Origin: CAVYHJ01 sp963768165 [NCBI: uncultured bacterium]
GTDB lineage: Bacteria; UBP4; UBA4092
Assembly: GCA_963768165.1 (NCBI GenBank)
Contig: CAVYHJ010000002.1
Location: forward strand, 806,001 to 870,000
Length of the DNA stretch: 64,000 nt
Direction: 5' to 3'
Part shown: in pieces, positions 8,220 through 18,097 of the stretch
How the letters are laid out: the number at the start of each line of letters is the position of its first letter
How positions within the stretch are numbered: position 1 is the first letter of the stretch
Notes under the pieces: generated by a model
What the model was told of the DNA's origin: nothing
Seen by the model: only the letters and a program-made list of their open reading frames with translations
Database searches by the model: none
Position numbers and translations under genes: made by a program

Positions 8220-9458
8220 TTATTTGATTTTACTGATAGGGCCGACAACGGCTAAGGAGAGTTTGGATTCATCGAACAGATTAACGGCCAGACGTTGGAT
8301 GTCGTCACGGGTAACCGCATCAATTTCCACGAGAAGTTCATCAATGGAAAAATGTTGTCCGAAATAGATTTCCTGTTCAGCGAGACGGATCATGCGGCTG
8401 TTACTGCTTTCCAACCCGAGTACGATACTACCTTTTAATTGTTCTTTCCCATCCAGTAATTCCTGTTCCGAGACTGGTTCTTTACGAATCAAATCCAATT
8501 CCCGGTGAATGACTTCAATGACCTTCTTATATTTTTCGGGACTTGTACCCGCCATAATCCCGAACATCCCGGTATCCCGAAAGGATTGGCCGAAGGCGCC
8601 AATCCCGTATACCAATCCCAGTTTCTCACGTACTTCTTGGAACAACCGCGAGCTCATTCCCCCTCCCAAAATCACACTTAATACGCTGACGCCAAATCGG
8701 TCGGGATGATTGCGCGGAAAACTTTGCGTGCCCATACAAAAATGAATTTGCTCAATGGGTTTTTCAACATTTTGTTGGGGGAATTGCGGTGCGGGCGGTT
8801 TCCCGTTGGAACTCACCGTTCCATTATTCGATTTCCCGGAAGGGAAAACTTCACTGATTAACTTAACCAGTTGGTCATGTTCCAGGTTACCTGCCGCCGT
8901 TACCAAAATATTGGATATCGGATAATGTTTTTCGCGATAACGAGAAATATCGTCACGGGTAAAGGAATTAACTGTTTCCGCATAACCAATCGTGGGTCGG
9001 CCAATGGCATGTTCCGGCCAGAGTCCGGAGGTGAATGTATCAATAGCGACTTCATCGGGGTCATCCTCATACATGCGAATTTCCTCAAGAATGACACCTT
9101 TTTCCCGTTCCAATTCAGCGGTCGGATAGGTTGAGTTTAATACAATATCCGATAATAAATTTACCGCGCGGGGTAAATGCGTATCCAACACTTTACAGTA
9201 AAAACAGGCGATTTCTTTGTCAGTCATGGCGTTGAGATTACCGCCGACCGATTCAATTTCCGCGGCGATTTGTTTGGGAGTCCGGGTGGGTGTCCCTTTA
9301 AATGTCACATGTTCAATATAATGTGCCAATCCCGCTTCGGATTTCTCTTCATGCCGTGACCCCGCTAAAATCCAGATTCCAATAGTGACAGAACGGACAG
9401 AATCTATCTTTTCACTAATAATCTTTAAGCCATTTTCCAATACAGTTTTTTGATACAC
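8220..9458 (-). CDS. M16-family zinc peptidase (processing-peptidase-like)
   Basis: The inverted zinc motif HxxEH is visible as H46-Y-I-E49-H50 in AGLAHYIEHVTFKGT, and the distal glutamate lies in the helix VILEEIRMYEDDP. The C-terminal M16_C domain includes the glycine-rich LGGGMSSRLFQEVREKLGLVYGIGAF, which contributes the substrate R-Y/Y region. At 412 residues it matches the single-chain bacterial M16B enzymes, which form dimers. These enzymes are usually encoded directly after pnp, as here, in many Gram-positive and candidate-phylum genomes. The cellular substrate is unknown; degradation of peptides is the usual assumption. Confidence 0.92.
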   Translation of the reverse strand: MYQKTVLENGLKIISEKIDSVRSVTIGIWILAGSRHEEKSEAGLAHYIEHVTFKGTPTRTPKQIAAEIESVGGNLNAMTDKEIACFYCKVLDTHLPRAVNLLSDIVLNSTYPTAELEREKGVILEEIRMYEDDPDEVAIDTFTSGLWPEHAIGRPTIGYAETVNSFTRDDISRYREKHYPISNILVTAAGNLEHDQLVKLISEVFPSGKSNNGTVSSNGKPPAPQFPQQNVEKPIEQIHFCMGTQSFPRNHPDRFGVSVLSVILGGGMSSRLFQEVREKLGLVYGIGAFGQSFRDTGMFGIMAGTSPEKYKKVIEVIHRELDLIRKEPVSEQELLDGKEQLKGSIVLGLESSNSRMIRLAEQEIYFGQHFSIDELLVEIDAVTRDDIQRLAVNLFDESKLSLAVVGPISKIK

Positions 9459-9480
9459 TGTTTTTTAAACCTTTCTTACT

Positions 9481-9527
9481 CGAAGGTCTCCTGACCGAGA
9501 AAATTTCGCTCGGTGTGGACACCTTCG
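9481..9527. repeat. long imperfect hairpin between pnp and the M16 gene
   Basis: The outer arms CGAAGGT and ACCTTCG and the inner arms ACCGAG and CTCGGT bracket a loop AAAATTTCG. It sits in the gap between pnp and the peptidase gene on the minus strand. It could act as a processing or stabilising hairpin, and no U-tract follows. Confidence 0.6.
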
Positions 9528-9550
9528 CATAAGTTTAAGAGGATTAAGTT

Positions 9551-11749
9551 TTACCGGCGATGCCGATCCCGGTCACGACCGCCGCGGTCGCGATCACGAT
9601 CTCGTCCACCACCGCCACTACGTTCCGGTCGTTCGTACTTAGGTTCATTGGGATCTACCGCCGGCAATCCAGCCATTTCACGGATCGCCTGTTTCCGGCT
9701 CAAGTTAACCCGGTTCTGGTCGTCAATTTCCATAACTTTGACGAACAGTTTGTCGCCTTCCTTGACGACATCTTCTACTTTCGCGACCCGTTTTTCATCG
9801 AGTTGAGAAATATGCACTAAACCTTCTTTGCCCGGTAAAATTTCTACGAAAGCGCCGAAATTCATCAATCGCGTAACTGTACCGTTATAGATTCTCCCAA
9901 CTTCGACTTCTTCAACCAGAGATTTAATTATGTCCATCGCTTTTTGCGAAGCTTCTCCATTGGTGGATGCGATAATTACGCGGCCATCCTGTTCAATATC
10001 AATCTTAACTCCGGTTTCATCAATAATTTTATTGATGACCTTGCCACCCGGTCCGATGACTTCACGAATTTTCTCAGGATTAATCTGCATGACAGTAAGT
10101 CGCGGAGCATAAGGTGACATTTCAGGACGTGCCGTCGTAATAGTTTTTGCCATTTCACCCAAAATATGAAACCGTCCTGCTCTGGCTTGCTGCAAAGCTT
10201 TTTCCATAATCTCAAAAGAAATTCCGGTCACTTTCAAATCCAATTGAAACGCGGTAATCCCTTTTTCAGTCCCAGCAACTTTGAAATCCATGTCACCGAG
10301 ATGGTCTTCCAGTCCCATAATATCTGAGATCACGGCAATTTTGTCACCTTCTTTGACCAGACCCATGGCAATTCCAGCGACCGGTGAAGTAATCGGTACG
10401 CCGGCATCCATCATCGCCAGCGAGCCACCACAAACCGACGCCATCGAACTCGATCCGTTGGATTCGAGAATATCGGAAACAACTCGAATGGTATAGGGGA
10501 ATGCTTCGACAGTTGGAAGAACCGCAAACAACGCTCGTTCCGCGAGATTCCCATGACCGATTTCGCGCCGACCCGGGCCTGCAATCCGGCGGACTTCACC
10601 GACAGAATAAGGCGGAAAATTATAATGGAGCATAAACCGCTTGCTTGACTCTCCGAGTATATTATCAATGATTTGTTCATCACTCGATGTACCCAGGGTG
10701 GTCACTGCCAGCGCTTGTGTTTGCCCGCGGGTGAATAATGCCGAACCGTGTGTTCGCGCGAGTATTCCGAGTTCACAGGTAATGGGACGAATATCCGTAA
10801 GCCCGCGGCCATCCGCCCGTTTTGACTCGTCTAGAATCATCTTGCGGACGATTTCATATTCAATCGTATTGAATACGGTGTTGATATCTTTTGTTTTTTC
10901 GGGCAATATTTCCTTGAAATGCTCTTGCGTTTCATCACGCACGGCATTCAATTTTTCTTCCCGCGCTTCTTTTTCTGCAATGCGTACCGCATCGGAAATT
11001 TTCGTCGTAGCGAATTCCCGGACTTGTTTATTTAATTCTGCATCCAACTCTATGGGTGTCACTTCCCGTTTTGGCTTTCCGCATTGTGCCACAAGTTGTT
11101 CCTGAACAGCTACAATTTTTTGGATATTTTCGTGAGCGAATTTTAACGCTTCCAACAGTTCCGTTTCAGTGATCTCTTTGGAACCGCCTTCGACCATGAT
11201 AATGGCGTCTTTGGTTCCGGCAACAACCAATTCAATATCGCTGGTTATTTGTTCGGTATAGGTAGGATTGACGATTAATTTTCCGTCAATACGTCCGACT
11301 TTAACACCGGCAATGAGATTATTAAAAGGGATGTCCGAGATTCCCAAGGCCGCTGAAGCTGCTACAATACACAATATTCCCGCGTCATTTTCCTTATCAC
11401 TCGACAAGACGGTGCACATGACCTGCGTTTCACAGAAAAAACTTTCCGGAAATAAAGGCCGGATCGGTCTGTCGATGAGACGCGCGGAGAGTATCTCACT
11501 ATCCGAAGGTCTCCCTTCGCGTTTAATAAACCCTCCCGGAAACCGTCCGGCGGCATAATGCCGTTCACGGTAATCCACGGTTAAGGGGAAGAAATCATGG
11601 TCTTCACTGGCTTTCCTGGCGGCGACCACCGCTACCAAAACACCGGTATCGGCATAGGTTGCAAACACCGCGCCGTCCGCCTGTTTTGCCATACGACCGG
11701 TTTCCAGCCGTAATATTCGTCCTCCAATTTCTACTTCTACTCGATTCAT
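9551..11749 (-). CDS. pnp: polyribonucleotide nucleotidyltransferase (PNPase)
   Basis: Phosphorolytic 3'-5' exoribonuclease of RNA turnover; the family forms a trimer. Two RNase PH domains are seen (residues about 10-220 and 315-540, the second with FTRGQTQALAVTTLGT and MDFKVAGTEKGITAFQLDLK). A KH domain (INPEKIREVIGPGGKVINKI, about 555-610) and an S1 domain (GRIYNGTVTRLMNFGAFVEILPGKEGLVHISQL) follow. The tail is an unusual run of R, D and G residues. Length (732) is normal. rpsO lies directly upstream, the classic rpsO-pnp pair. Confidence 0.98.
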   Translation of the reverse strand: MNRVEVEIGGRILRLETGRMAKQADGAVFATYADTGVLVAVVAARKASEDHDFFPLTVDYRERHYAAGRFPGGFIKREGRPSDSEILSARLIDRPIRPLFPESFFCETQVMCTVLSSDKENDAGILCIVAASAALGISDIPFNNLIAGVKVGRIDGKLIVNPTYTEQITSDIELVVAGTKDAIIMVEGGSKEITETELLEALKFAHENIQKIVAVQEQLVAQCGKPKREVTPIELDAELNKQVREFATTKISDAVRIAEKEAREEKLNAVRDETQEHFKEILPEKTKDINTVFNTIEYEIVRKMILDESKRADGRGLTDIRPITCELGILARTHGSALFTRGQTQALAVTTLGTSSDEQIIDNILGESSKRFMLHYNFPPYSVGEVRRIAGPGRREIGHGNLAERALFAVLPTVEAFPYTIRVVSDILESNGSSSMASVCGGSLAMMDAGVPITSPVAGIAMGLVKEGDKIAVISDIMGLEDHLGDMDFKVAGTEKGITAFQLDLKVTGISFEIMEKALQQARAGRFHILGEMAKTITTARPEMSPYAPRLTVMQINPEKIREVIGPGGKVINKIIDETGVKIDIEQDGRVIIASTNGEASQKAMDIIKSLVEEVEVGRIYNGTVTRLMNFGAFVEILPGKEGLVHISQLDEKRVAKVEDVVKEGDKLFVKVMEIDDQNRVNLSRKQAIREMAGLPAVDPNEPKYERPERSGGGGRDRDRDRGGRDRDRHRR

Positions 11750-11782
11750 ATTTTTATTCTACCTTTCCGCTGAATAAGCTGA

Positions 11783-12052
11783 TTATTTTCTCAATCCCAA
11801 TTTGTCAATCGTGCTTAAATAGCGATCGGGATTATTCGTTTTTAGATAATCCAACAACCGGCGGCGTTGACCTACCATCTTCAATAATCCACGCCGGGAA
11901 TGATTATCCCGTTTATGTTTCTCAAAATGAGCGCTCAGCTCATTAATCCGCTCTGTCAATAGAGCGATTTGCACCTCCGGTGAACCGGTATCTTTCTCAT
12001 GCAACCGGTTTGAGGTAATTACCTTTTCCTTTTTTTCTTTGGCTAACGGCAT
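11783..12052 (-). CDS. rpsO: 30S ribosomal protein S15
   Basis: At 89 residues, it has the standard S15 length. It contains [51 protein letters not shown], which is the 16S rRNA-binding core. A near-perfect Shine-Dalgarno AAAGGAGGT stands 7-8 bases before the ATG, the strongest in the window. pnp follows 33 bp downstream. In many bacteria S15 represses its own translation, but no pseudoknot was traced here. Confidence 0.98.
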   Translation of the reverse strand: MPLAKEKKEKVITSNRLHEKDTGSPEVQIALLTERINELSAHFEKHKRDNHSRRGLLKMVGQRRRLLDYLKTNNPDRYLSTIDKLGLRK

Positions 12053-12111
12053 ATTCCGTTACCTCCTTTGTAAGTTGCCTTTGTCCAAGAAATTCGTTTT
12101 GGTCGAATATC

Positions 12112-12861
12112 CTAGGCAGAGGTCGAAGCCCCACTCTTTTGTGGGGCAGTATTTTGATTCAAATTAATTTTGTATTCCATCATCAGTTTGGGCAACCCGT
12201 GTAACGCTTGGGCAATTTTTTCACGGTGGTTTAGTGATTCCAAATCGCGCGATTCGTCCACCCGGAAATTCCCGACCCGAATCCGGTCGAGAGCTGCCAG
12301 ATGACCGCCACAACCGAGCATTTTCCCAATGTCCTCGCATAACGTGCGGACATAAGTCCCGGAACTAACGGTTACATTAAACGTAATAAAGGGAGATTCC
12401 CAATCCAGAAACTCAATTTCATGAATCGTGACTTTCTGCGGAGCACGTTCCACTTCCACACCTTTTCTCGCTAAATCATACAACCGTTGGCCTTGGTGCC
12501 TTTTGGCGGATACCATCGGTGGTATTTGGGTTTGTTCTCCTAGAAATTTTTTCAAGGTCTCTTCAATTTCACTTTTGCTTAAATCAGGAACCGGTTTTTC
12601 TTCAATCACTCTTCCCTCCGCATCCTGCGTATCAGTTGTCTTTCCCAGACACGCCTGCGCCCAATAAGTTTTATCCATACCCAGAAAATATTGGCTGAGT
12701 TTAGTTCCACGACCGACACAAACCAAGAGGACTCCGGTCGCCTGCGGATCCAGCGTTCCGCAATGACCGACTTTTTCATGCCGCAGAATTTTACGAATTT
12801 TCAGCACGGCATCATGCGAGGTTATTCCCCTCGGTTTATTGATATTTAAGATTCCATCCAT
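12112..12861 (-). CDS. truB: tRNA pseudouridine-55 synthase
   Basis: TruB isomerises U55 of the T-loop in tRNAs. Motifs: GILNINKPRGITSHDAVLKIRKIL, GHCGTLDPQATGVLLV with the catalytic Asp, and VSAKRHQGQRLYDLARKG. The C-terminal half carries VSSGTYVRTLCEDIGKMLGCGGHLAALDRIRVG. The last 15 codons contain a small GCCCCAC/GTGGGGC hairpin (12128-12147) and encode a tail not typical of the family, so the 3' end may have been altered by a repeat. The start overlaps the nrnA-like gene by 16 bp, consistent with translational coupling. Confidence 0.96.
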   Translation of the reverse strand: MDGILNINKPRGITSHDAVLKIRKILRHEKVGHCGTLDPQATGVLLVCVGRGTKLSQYFLGMDKTYWAQACLGKTTDTQDAEGRVIEEKPVPDLSKSEIEETLKKFLGEQTQIPPMVSAKRHQGQRLYDLARKGVEVERAPQKVTIHEIEFLDWESPFITFNVTVSSGTYVRTLCEDIGKMLGCGGHLAALDRIRVGNFRVDESRDLESLNHREKIAQALHGLPKLMMEYKINLNQNTAPQKSGASTSA

Positions 12862-13829
12862 TGACTCACCTTTTGAAGAGTGGGTTCCATGACCGAAGAC
12901 AGAGTACCTTCTATCATAGCACCGGCGGCCATTTTATGTCCGCCTCCACCCAGTTTTTGTGCCATTACTGCCACATTTTGTTTTCCGCTTGAACGAATAC
13001 TGAGTTTCACATTTCCATCATTGGTTTCTTGAAAGAGCATCGCGACTTCCGCACCTGCTACCGCACGCACAGGAATAATAAATCCTTCCGTATCTCCAGG
13101 TTCACAACCTGTTTCCTTAAACATTTTTTTACTCACGTAAGCATACGCGATCTTCCCATGATTCGCTGTTGCTATTGATGACATCATTTTGCCCATTAAT
13201 TGAGTCAGCGATAACGGTTTTGTATGATAAACTTCTTTGGCAATTTTCCATCCATCCGCACCATGATCCAATAAATCCGCGGAAATTCGTAATGTCTGTC
13301 CTGTAGTGTTGGAATAAGTGAACCCGCCGGTATCGGTTAATATCGCTGTATAAAGACACGTCGCGATTTCTTTCGACAGTTTCGTCTCGTCCAATTTTTG
13401 AATAATTGCAAACACCAATTCACCTACCGCAGCAGCTTTCGCATCCAAAAGATTCACTGTCCCATATATTTCATTATCTTGATGGTGGTCTATGTTGAGT
13501 AATGTATATCCTTTATCCAAATCATCCAGAACATTTCCCACCCTTTTGGGATCGGGACACTCCAAAACAATAACGACATCATATTTTTTCCCAATTTGAC
13601 CTTTGGATTTTATTTGGTCCTGGTTCGGCAGGAACCGGTAATGAGGAGGAACCGTTCCGTCCTGAGCCATATCCACCGTTTTCCCCAATTTCTCTTTCAA
13701 AAAAGTTCCCAACGCCAACACCGAACCCAAACTGTCTCCATCGGGGAATACATGTGCCGCAATCAAAAATGATTGTTTGTTTTTAATAATGTCAACAATC
13801 TGATTAATAATTTGTTCATTCATGTTCAT
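12846..13829 (-). CDS. nrnA: DHH/DHHA1 phosphoesterase, NrnA-like (oligoribonuclease/pAp phosphatase)
   Basis: The DHH-family motifs are present: AHVFPDGDSLGSVLALG (D-x-D metal site), VIVLECPDP, NIDHHQDN (the DHH motif) and LYTAILTDTGGFTYSNT. The C-terminal DHHA1 domain ends in KLGGGGHKMAAGAMIEG. NrnA proteins degrade nanoRNA and dephosphorylate pAp, and the gene commonly lies between rbfA and truB, as here. It overlaps rbfA by 14 bp and truB by 16 bp. At 327 residues it has the usual length. Confidence 0.92.
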   Translation of the reverse strand: MNMNEQIINQIVDIIKNKQSFLIAAHVFPDGDSLGSVLALGTFLKEKLGKTVDMAQDGTVPPHYRFLPNQDQIKSKGQIGKKYDVVIVLECPDPKRVGNVLDDLDKGYTLLNIDHHQDNEIYGTVNLLDAKAAAVGELVFAIIQKLDETKLSKEIATCLYTAILTDTGGFTYSNTTGQTLRISADLLDHGADGWKIAKEVYHTKPLSLTQLMGKMMSSIATANHGKIAYAYVSKKMFKETGCEPGDTEGFIIPVRAVAGAEVAMLFQETNDGNVKLSIRSSGKQNVAVMAQKLGGGGHKMAAGAMIEGTLSSVMEPTLQKVSQWMES

Positions 13830-14166
13830 GTTTTTTAGCCTGTTCCAATAATTCCGTAATATGCGCCGCTTTTTTTATCGTATCGTCATATTCAAATCGT
13901 AATTGCGGGGTATATTTCATTTGTATCTTATGGCCGATTTGACTGCGGATAAAACCCGCGGCATGCGCCAATCCTTCCGTGGCTTGGGCAACTTCTTCTT
14001 CTTTTCCCAGCACACTGAAATAGACCACTGCGTTACGTAAATCGGGACTCAATTTCACGCCGGTAATCGTGACATTTTTGACCCGCGGGTCCCTGATTTC
14101 ATTAAACACGGTCAAACTGACTTCTTCCATAATCACGGCTTGGGCTCGTTGAACTCGAAACGACAT
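13816..14166 (-). CDS. rbfA: 30S ribosome-binding factor A
   Basis: This 116-residue protein has the RbfA KH-like pattern: SFRVQRAQAVIMEEVSLTVFNEIRDPRVKNVTITGVKLSPDLRNAVVYFSVLG, then GFIRSQIGHKIQMKYTPQLRFEYDDTIKKAAHITELL. It assists late maturation of the 30S subunit and 16S 5' end processing. It lies in the infB-DUF503-rbfA-nrnA-truB order and overlaps the next gene by 14 bp. Confidence 0.96.
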   Translation of the reverse strand: MSFRVQRAQAVIMEEVSLTVFNEIRDPRVKNVTITGVKLSPDLRNAVVYFSVLGKEEEVAQATEGLAHAAGFIRSQIGHKIQMKYTPQLRFEYDDTIKKAAHITELLEQAKKHEHE

Positions 14167-14178
14167 TTTCTTATCCTT

Positions 14179-14460
14179 TTATAACATTTCAATTTTCCGG
14201 GCGGTGACTTCGGACCCCGGTGTATTCTCAACCAATTTCATTACTGATTCCAACACTTGGCTGACACGCGCGTGATCCGTTCCCACGGTCACGACAGCCA
14301 ACTGCGCCTGTTGCCAAACATCATGTAAATCAACTTCTGAAATCGAAATATTAGTTTGATTTCGTGCCCGGTCTTTCAAACTTTTGATAATATGTCTTTT
14401 TTCTTTTAAAGATTGAACCCTTGGCAGAAATAATTCGATTTGTAATAAACCGATATGCAT
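14179..14460 (-). CDS. DUF503 family protein
   Basis: A 93-residue protein with the DUF503 pattern HIGLLQIELFLPRVQSLKEKRHIIKSLKDRARNQTNISISEVDLHDVWQQAQLAVVTVGTDHARVSQVLESVMKLVE. The family is small, ferredoxin-like, without known activity, and is almost always found beside infB and rbfA. This suggests a part in ribosome maturation, which remains inference. Twelve bases separate it from rbfA. Confidence 0.93.
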   Translation of the reverse strand: MHIGLLQIELFLPRVQSLKEKRHIIKSLKDRARNQTNISISEVDLHDVWQQAQLAVVTVGTDHARVSQVLESVMKLVENTPGSEVTARKIEML

Positions 14461-14500
14461 AATTCGTTATTTAAAATCCTGAGAGTAGTGTCCGTCTGAA

Positions 14501-14563
14501 ACAATCGAAAAATCCATTCAACTCTTCAACTCTTTCAGCCTGACAACCCCCGATTTTCGATTG
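14501..14563. repeat. inverted repeat between infB and DUF503
   Basis: The arms ACAATCGAAAAATC and GATTTTCGATTGT are complementary apart from one bulged base, around a loop of about 37 bases. It lies just after the infB stop on the minus strand. No T-run follows, so it is more likely a repeat or processing site than a terminator. Confidence 0.5.
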
Positions 14564-14566
14564 TCT

Positions 14567-16726
14567 TTACAATTCGCGGGCGATTTCTTCCAACGAATAC
14601 GCCTCGATAATATCTCCTTCCTTGATATCGTTAAAATTCTCCAGCGTAATACCGCACTCAAATCCTTCAGCAACTTCCTTGACATCGTCTTTAAACCGGC
14701 GCACAGATCCAAAAGTGCCTTCATAGACAACTTGATTGTCTCTCAATAGCCGACATTTAGCTGTTCGCACAATCTTCCCGGAAGTTACATAACATCCTGC
14801 GATATTGCCGATTTTCGGTGTCTTGAATAATTGTCTGACTTGCACGCGGCCTAATACATTTTCTTTGATTTGTGGTGCCAGTAACCCCGCCATCGCCGCT
14901 TTGATTTCGTTCACGGCATCATAAATGACTCGGTAGAGCCGAATATCCACGCCTTCTTTTTTAGCAATTTCTGCTGCTTTTGTTTCCGGTCGAACGTTAA
15001 ATCCTATAATAATCGCATCGGACGCCGTCGCCAATAAAACATCCGACTCGGTTATCGCGCCCACCCCCGAATGAATGACCTTTAATTTGACTTCTTCTGT
15101 GCTAAGCTTCAATAACGATTCCGCCAATGCTTCAATAGAACCTTGCACATCGCCTTTGATAATAATTCCCAATTCCTTGACTTCGCCAGACGCAATTTTT
15201 TGCGATAATTCATCCAGCGTAATATGTTTGCGGGAAACCAATTCTTCTTCCCGTTTTTGCATTTGCCGTTTATATGTTACTTCTTTGGCAATTTTTTCAT
15301 TGCGAGTCACTATGAATTTATCACCCGCTTCCGGTACCGCTGAAAATCCCAATACCTCTACCGGTTTTGCCGGCCCTGCGGATACAACGGCTTTTCCTTG
15401 ATCATTAAACATCGCTCGTACTTTTCCATGTGCTAATCCCGCGACAAATGGGTCACCCAATCGCAACGTCCCTTCATCCACCAAAACTGTTGCCACAGGT
15501 CCGCGACCCCGGTCGAGTTTTGCCTCAACCACCGTGCCGCTGGCGGGTAAACGCGGATTGGCTTTCAATTCCAAAACCTCCGCTTCCAATAACAGCATTT
15601 CCAATAAATGCTCCAACCCAATTTTCTTTTTAGCGGAGACTTCCACAAAAATCGTTTTACCTCCCCAATCTTCCGGCAATAATCCGTGTTCACTCAATTG
15701 TTGTTTGATACGCATGACATTGGCGTCTGGTAAATCCACTTTATTCACCGCTACTAAAATCGGTACTTTCGCAGCTTGTGCGTGATGAATCGCCTCAATA
15801 GTTTGCGGCATTACACCGTCCACGGCTGAAACCACTAAGACTACAATATCCGTGACTTTCGCGCCCCGCGCCCGCATTGCTGTGAATGCTTCATGACCGG
15901 GAGTATCCAGAAAAATTACTTCGCGGTCATTGACTTTAACATCATAAGCACCAATATGCTGCGTAATTCCGCCAAACTCACCTGCGGCAACACTTGTCTT
16001 ACGGATGGAGTCCAACAATGATGTTTTCCCATGATCCACATGACCCATGATAGTAACAACCGGCCCACGCGGTTCCAAATATCCCGCATCTTTACTATCC
16101 TGCTGTGATTTCAACAAACTTTCATCTTCTTCTTGGGTTACAAATTCGACTTCAGCATCGTAATCTGCTGCCAGTAGAAATACCATTTCTTCATTCAACC
16201 GTTGGTTGATAGTTGCCATGATTCCGTGCGACATCGCTTTTTTGATTAATTCGTTAGGGCGGACATTTAGCTTTTGCGCCAAAATTTGTATGGTAGGAGC
16301 ATTGGTAATTTCTATTTTTTTACTGACTATAGCCATTGTGGCAGACGTACCCGATTCACCAGGTAACCCATTACCCTCCCCGGCAATACCGCTTGGCATA
16401 GTTGATGGTTCCGACACAGAGGTGGATTCTCGGGACATGCCCTTTTTCTCACCACTGGTTTCCACTGTCGGCTTTTTAGGATGTGTCTCCGGATGCGGTT
16501 CTTTTCCGGATCCGGGTACCCCCGTTACGGATGTTTTATCTCCCGGATGAATCCTTCCCCGCCGCTTAAATTCTTTCTTCAGCAAAGCGGCAGTTTCTGC
16601 ATCCAAACTACTGGAGTGTGATTTTACATCCACGCCGACTTCATGGCAAAAATTGATTAGGTCTGTGCTCGGAATCCCCAACTCTTTCGCCAGGGTATGA
16701 ACTCGTATTTTTTCAGTGGTTGTCAT
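14567..16726 (-). CDS. infB: translation initiation factor IF-2
   Basis: GTPase that brings fMet-tRNA to the 30S subunit. The N-terminus has an IF2_N helix set ([23 protein letters not shown]). A low-complexity linker follows, and then a second IF2_N ([20 protein letters not shown]). The G domain has G1 [13 protein letters not shown]3 DTPGHEAF and G4 NKVDLP. Domain II, domain III and a C-terminal domain ending in [39 protein letters not shown] follow. Length 719 is on the short side because the linker is short. Six bases separate it from nusA. Confidence 0.98.
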   Translation of the reverse strand: MTTTEKIRVHTLAKELGIPSTDLINFCHEVGVDVKSHSSSLDAETAALLKKEFKRRGRIHPGDKTSVTGVPGSGKEPHPETHPKKPTVETSGEKKGMSRESTSVSEPSTMPSGIAGEGNGLPGESGTSATMAIVSKKIEITNAPTIQILAQKLNVRPNELIKKAMSHGIMATINQRLNEEMVFLLAADYDAEVEFVTQEEDESLLKSQQDSKDAGYLEPRGPVVTIMGHVDHGKTSLLDSIRKTSVAAGEFGGITQHIGAYDVKVNDREVIFLDTPGHEAFTAMRARGAKVTDIVVLVVSAVDGVMPQTIEAIHHAQAAKVPILVAVNKVDLPDANVMRIKQQLSEHGLLPEDWGGKTIFVEVSAKKKIGLEHLLEMLLLEAEVLELKANPRLPASGTVVEAKLDRGRGPVATVLVDEGTLRLGDPFVAGLAHGKVRAMFNDQGKAVVSAGPAKPVEVLGFSAVPEAGDKFIVTRNEKIAKEVTYKRQMQKREEELVSRKHITLDELSQKIASGEVKELGIIIKGDVQGSIEALAESLLKLSTEEVKLKVIHSGVGAITESDVLLATASDAIIIGFNVRPETKAAEIAKKEGVDIRLYRVIYDAVNEIKAAMAGLLAPQIKENVLGRVQVRQLFKTPKIGNIAGCYVTSGKIVRTAKCRLLRDNQVVYEGTFGSVRRFKDDVKEVAEGFECGITLENFNDIKEGDIIEAYSLEEIAREL

Positions 16727-16732
16727 ATTTTT

Positions 16733-18070
16733 TTATGAAACGTGTTCCTGAACTTCCTGATGTTCCGTGTGGATTAGCCCCTTTTCAACAGCATTTTTCG
16801 CCGATTCAATAATTTTATGAGCTTTTTTCTCTCCGATTCCTTCAATCGCAGTTAATTGCTCAACGGTATACCCAGCTAATTGTTCTATACTTGCGATACC
16901 ACTGGCAATTAATCGCTCCGCTACTTTTTCACCTACACCTTCCAGTGCGCCAATGGCTTTGGTCATCGCCAGTTTCTTGCCCAGTTCCCTCAATTGAGCC
17001 GTGGTAATTGCTGATTCCTTTTCTTCGGCTCGTTCCTTGTCTTCTTTTTCACTAATAATATCAATATTCCATCCGGTTAATTTCGACGCCAACCGAGCAT
17101 TCTGTCCATGTTTTCCAATGGCCAGTGATAACTGTCCTTCCGGGACAATCACAACGGCTTTTTGCGCTTTTTCTTCGACTTTCACTCGGACGATTTTTGC
17201 TGGATTCAAGGCATTGGCAATATATTCCGCAGGGTCGGCACTCCATGGAACAATATCCACTTTCTCCCCGCGTAATTCGCGCACCACCATCTGCACCCGT
17301 GACCCTTTCATTCCAACACACGCTCCGACCGGGTCAATATTCTTATCCTTGCACGATACGGCAATTTTCGCTCGGTCACCAGCTTCCCGGCACACCGATT
17401 CAATCCTGACAGTACCATCGGCGATTTCAGGAACTTCCTGTTCGAATAACTTGGTCACCAATTCCGGATGTGTCCGAGATAACACGATTTGCGGCCCTTT
17501 GGAAATTTGGCGGACTTCGGTAATTAAACACCGAATTCTGTCACTCTGATGTAATCCTGCGTTGCGGGGAACTTCCCGAAACGGTAAAATGGCATCCGTC
17601 TGACTAATATCCACAATAATTCCTTCATGTTCAAATCGTTGGACTTCTCCGGTAATGACCGTACCAATGCGGTCTTTGAACTCTTCATACACGTTATCCC
17701 GCTGGGCTTCACGGATTTTCTGCAATACCACCTGTTTGGCAGTCTGAGCAGCAATCCGTCCCAAATCTTCAGTCAGAACCTTGACCTCCACATTAATTCC
17801 ACAATCTACCAATTGTCCCACTTCTTTGCGGGCATTCTTCCGGGTAATTTGAGTGGCGTCATCTTCTACAGTTTTGACCACTGTTTTTTGTGCATAAAGA
17901 TTGACTTCTCCGGATTTCCGGTCAATTTCTGCACGCAGTTCTTTGGCACGGGACAGATTCTTCCGGGCCGCGGAAACAACCGCAGATTCAATTGCTTGAA
18001 ACAAGATTTCCGGGTCTACCCCGCGATCTGCTCCAATTTGTTTAATTAATTGAATTAGTTCTACGCTCAT
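16733..18070 (-). CDS. nusA: transcription termination/antitermination protein NusA
   Basis: The NusA domains are in order: N-terminal RNA-polymerase-binding domain (residues 1-125), S1 (about 130-200, TVITGEVQRFEHEGIIVDI) and KH1-KH2 (about 205-345). The KH part has DPVGACVGMKGSRVQMVVRELRGEKVDIV and LAIGKHGQNARLASKLTGW. The C-terminus holds two helix-hairpin-helix-like segments (LEGVGEKVAERLIASG and IEGIGEKKAHKIIESA) in place of the acidic repeats of E. coli. NusA controls pausing, termination and antitermination. A terminator hairpin in the leader of this operon (18667-18691) gives a plausible route for autoregulation. Confidence 0.97.
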   Translation of the reverse strand: MSVELIQLIKQIGADRGVDPEILFQAIESAVVSAARKNLSRAKELRAEIDRKSGEVNLYAQKTVVKTVEDDATQITRKNARKEVGQLVDCGINVEVKVLTEDLGRIAAQTAKQVVLQKIREAQRDNVYEEFKDRIGTVITGEVQRFEHEGIIVDISQTDAILPFREVPRNAGLHQSDRIRCLITEVRQISKGPQIVLSRTHPELVTKLFEQEVPEIADGTVRIESVCREAGDRAKIAVSCKDKNIDPVGACVGMKGSRVQMVVRELRGEKVDIVPWSADPAEYIANALNPAKIVRVKVEEKAQKAVVIVPEGQLSLAIGKHGQNARLASKLTGWNIDIISEKEDKERAEEKESAITTAQLRELGKKLAMTKAIGALEGVGEKVAERLIASGIASIEQLAGYTVEQLTAIEGIGEKKAHKIIESAKNAVEKGLIHTEHQEVQEHVS

Positions 18071-18097
18071 AGTTTTCCCCTAATTCGAATTTGCCAG

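Noticed and set aside
10641-11105. Long plus-strand frame inside pnp
   Set aside because: Shadow of the pnp coding strand; Ser-rich with no family. Many similar frames inside infB, nusA and the RND gene were dropped for the same reason.
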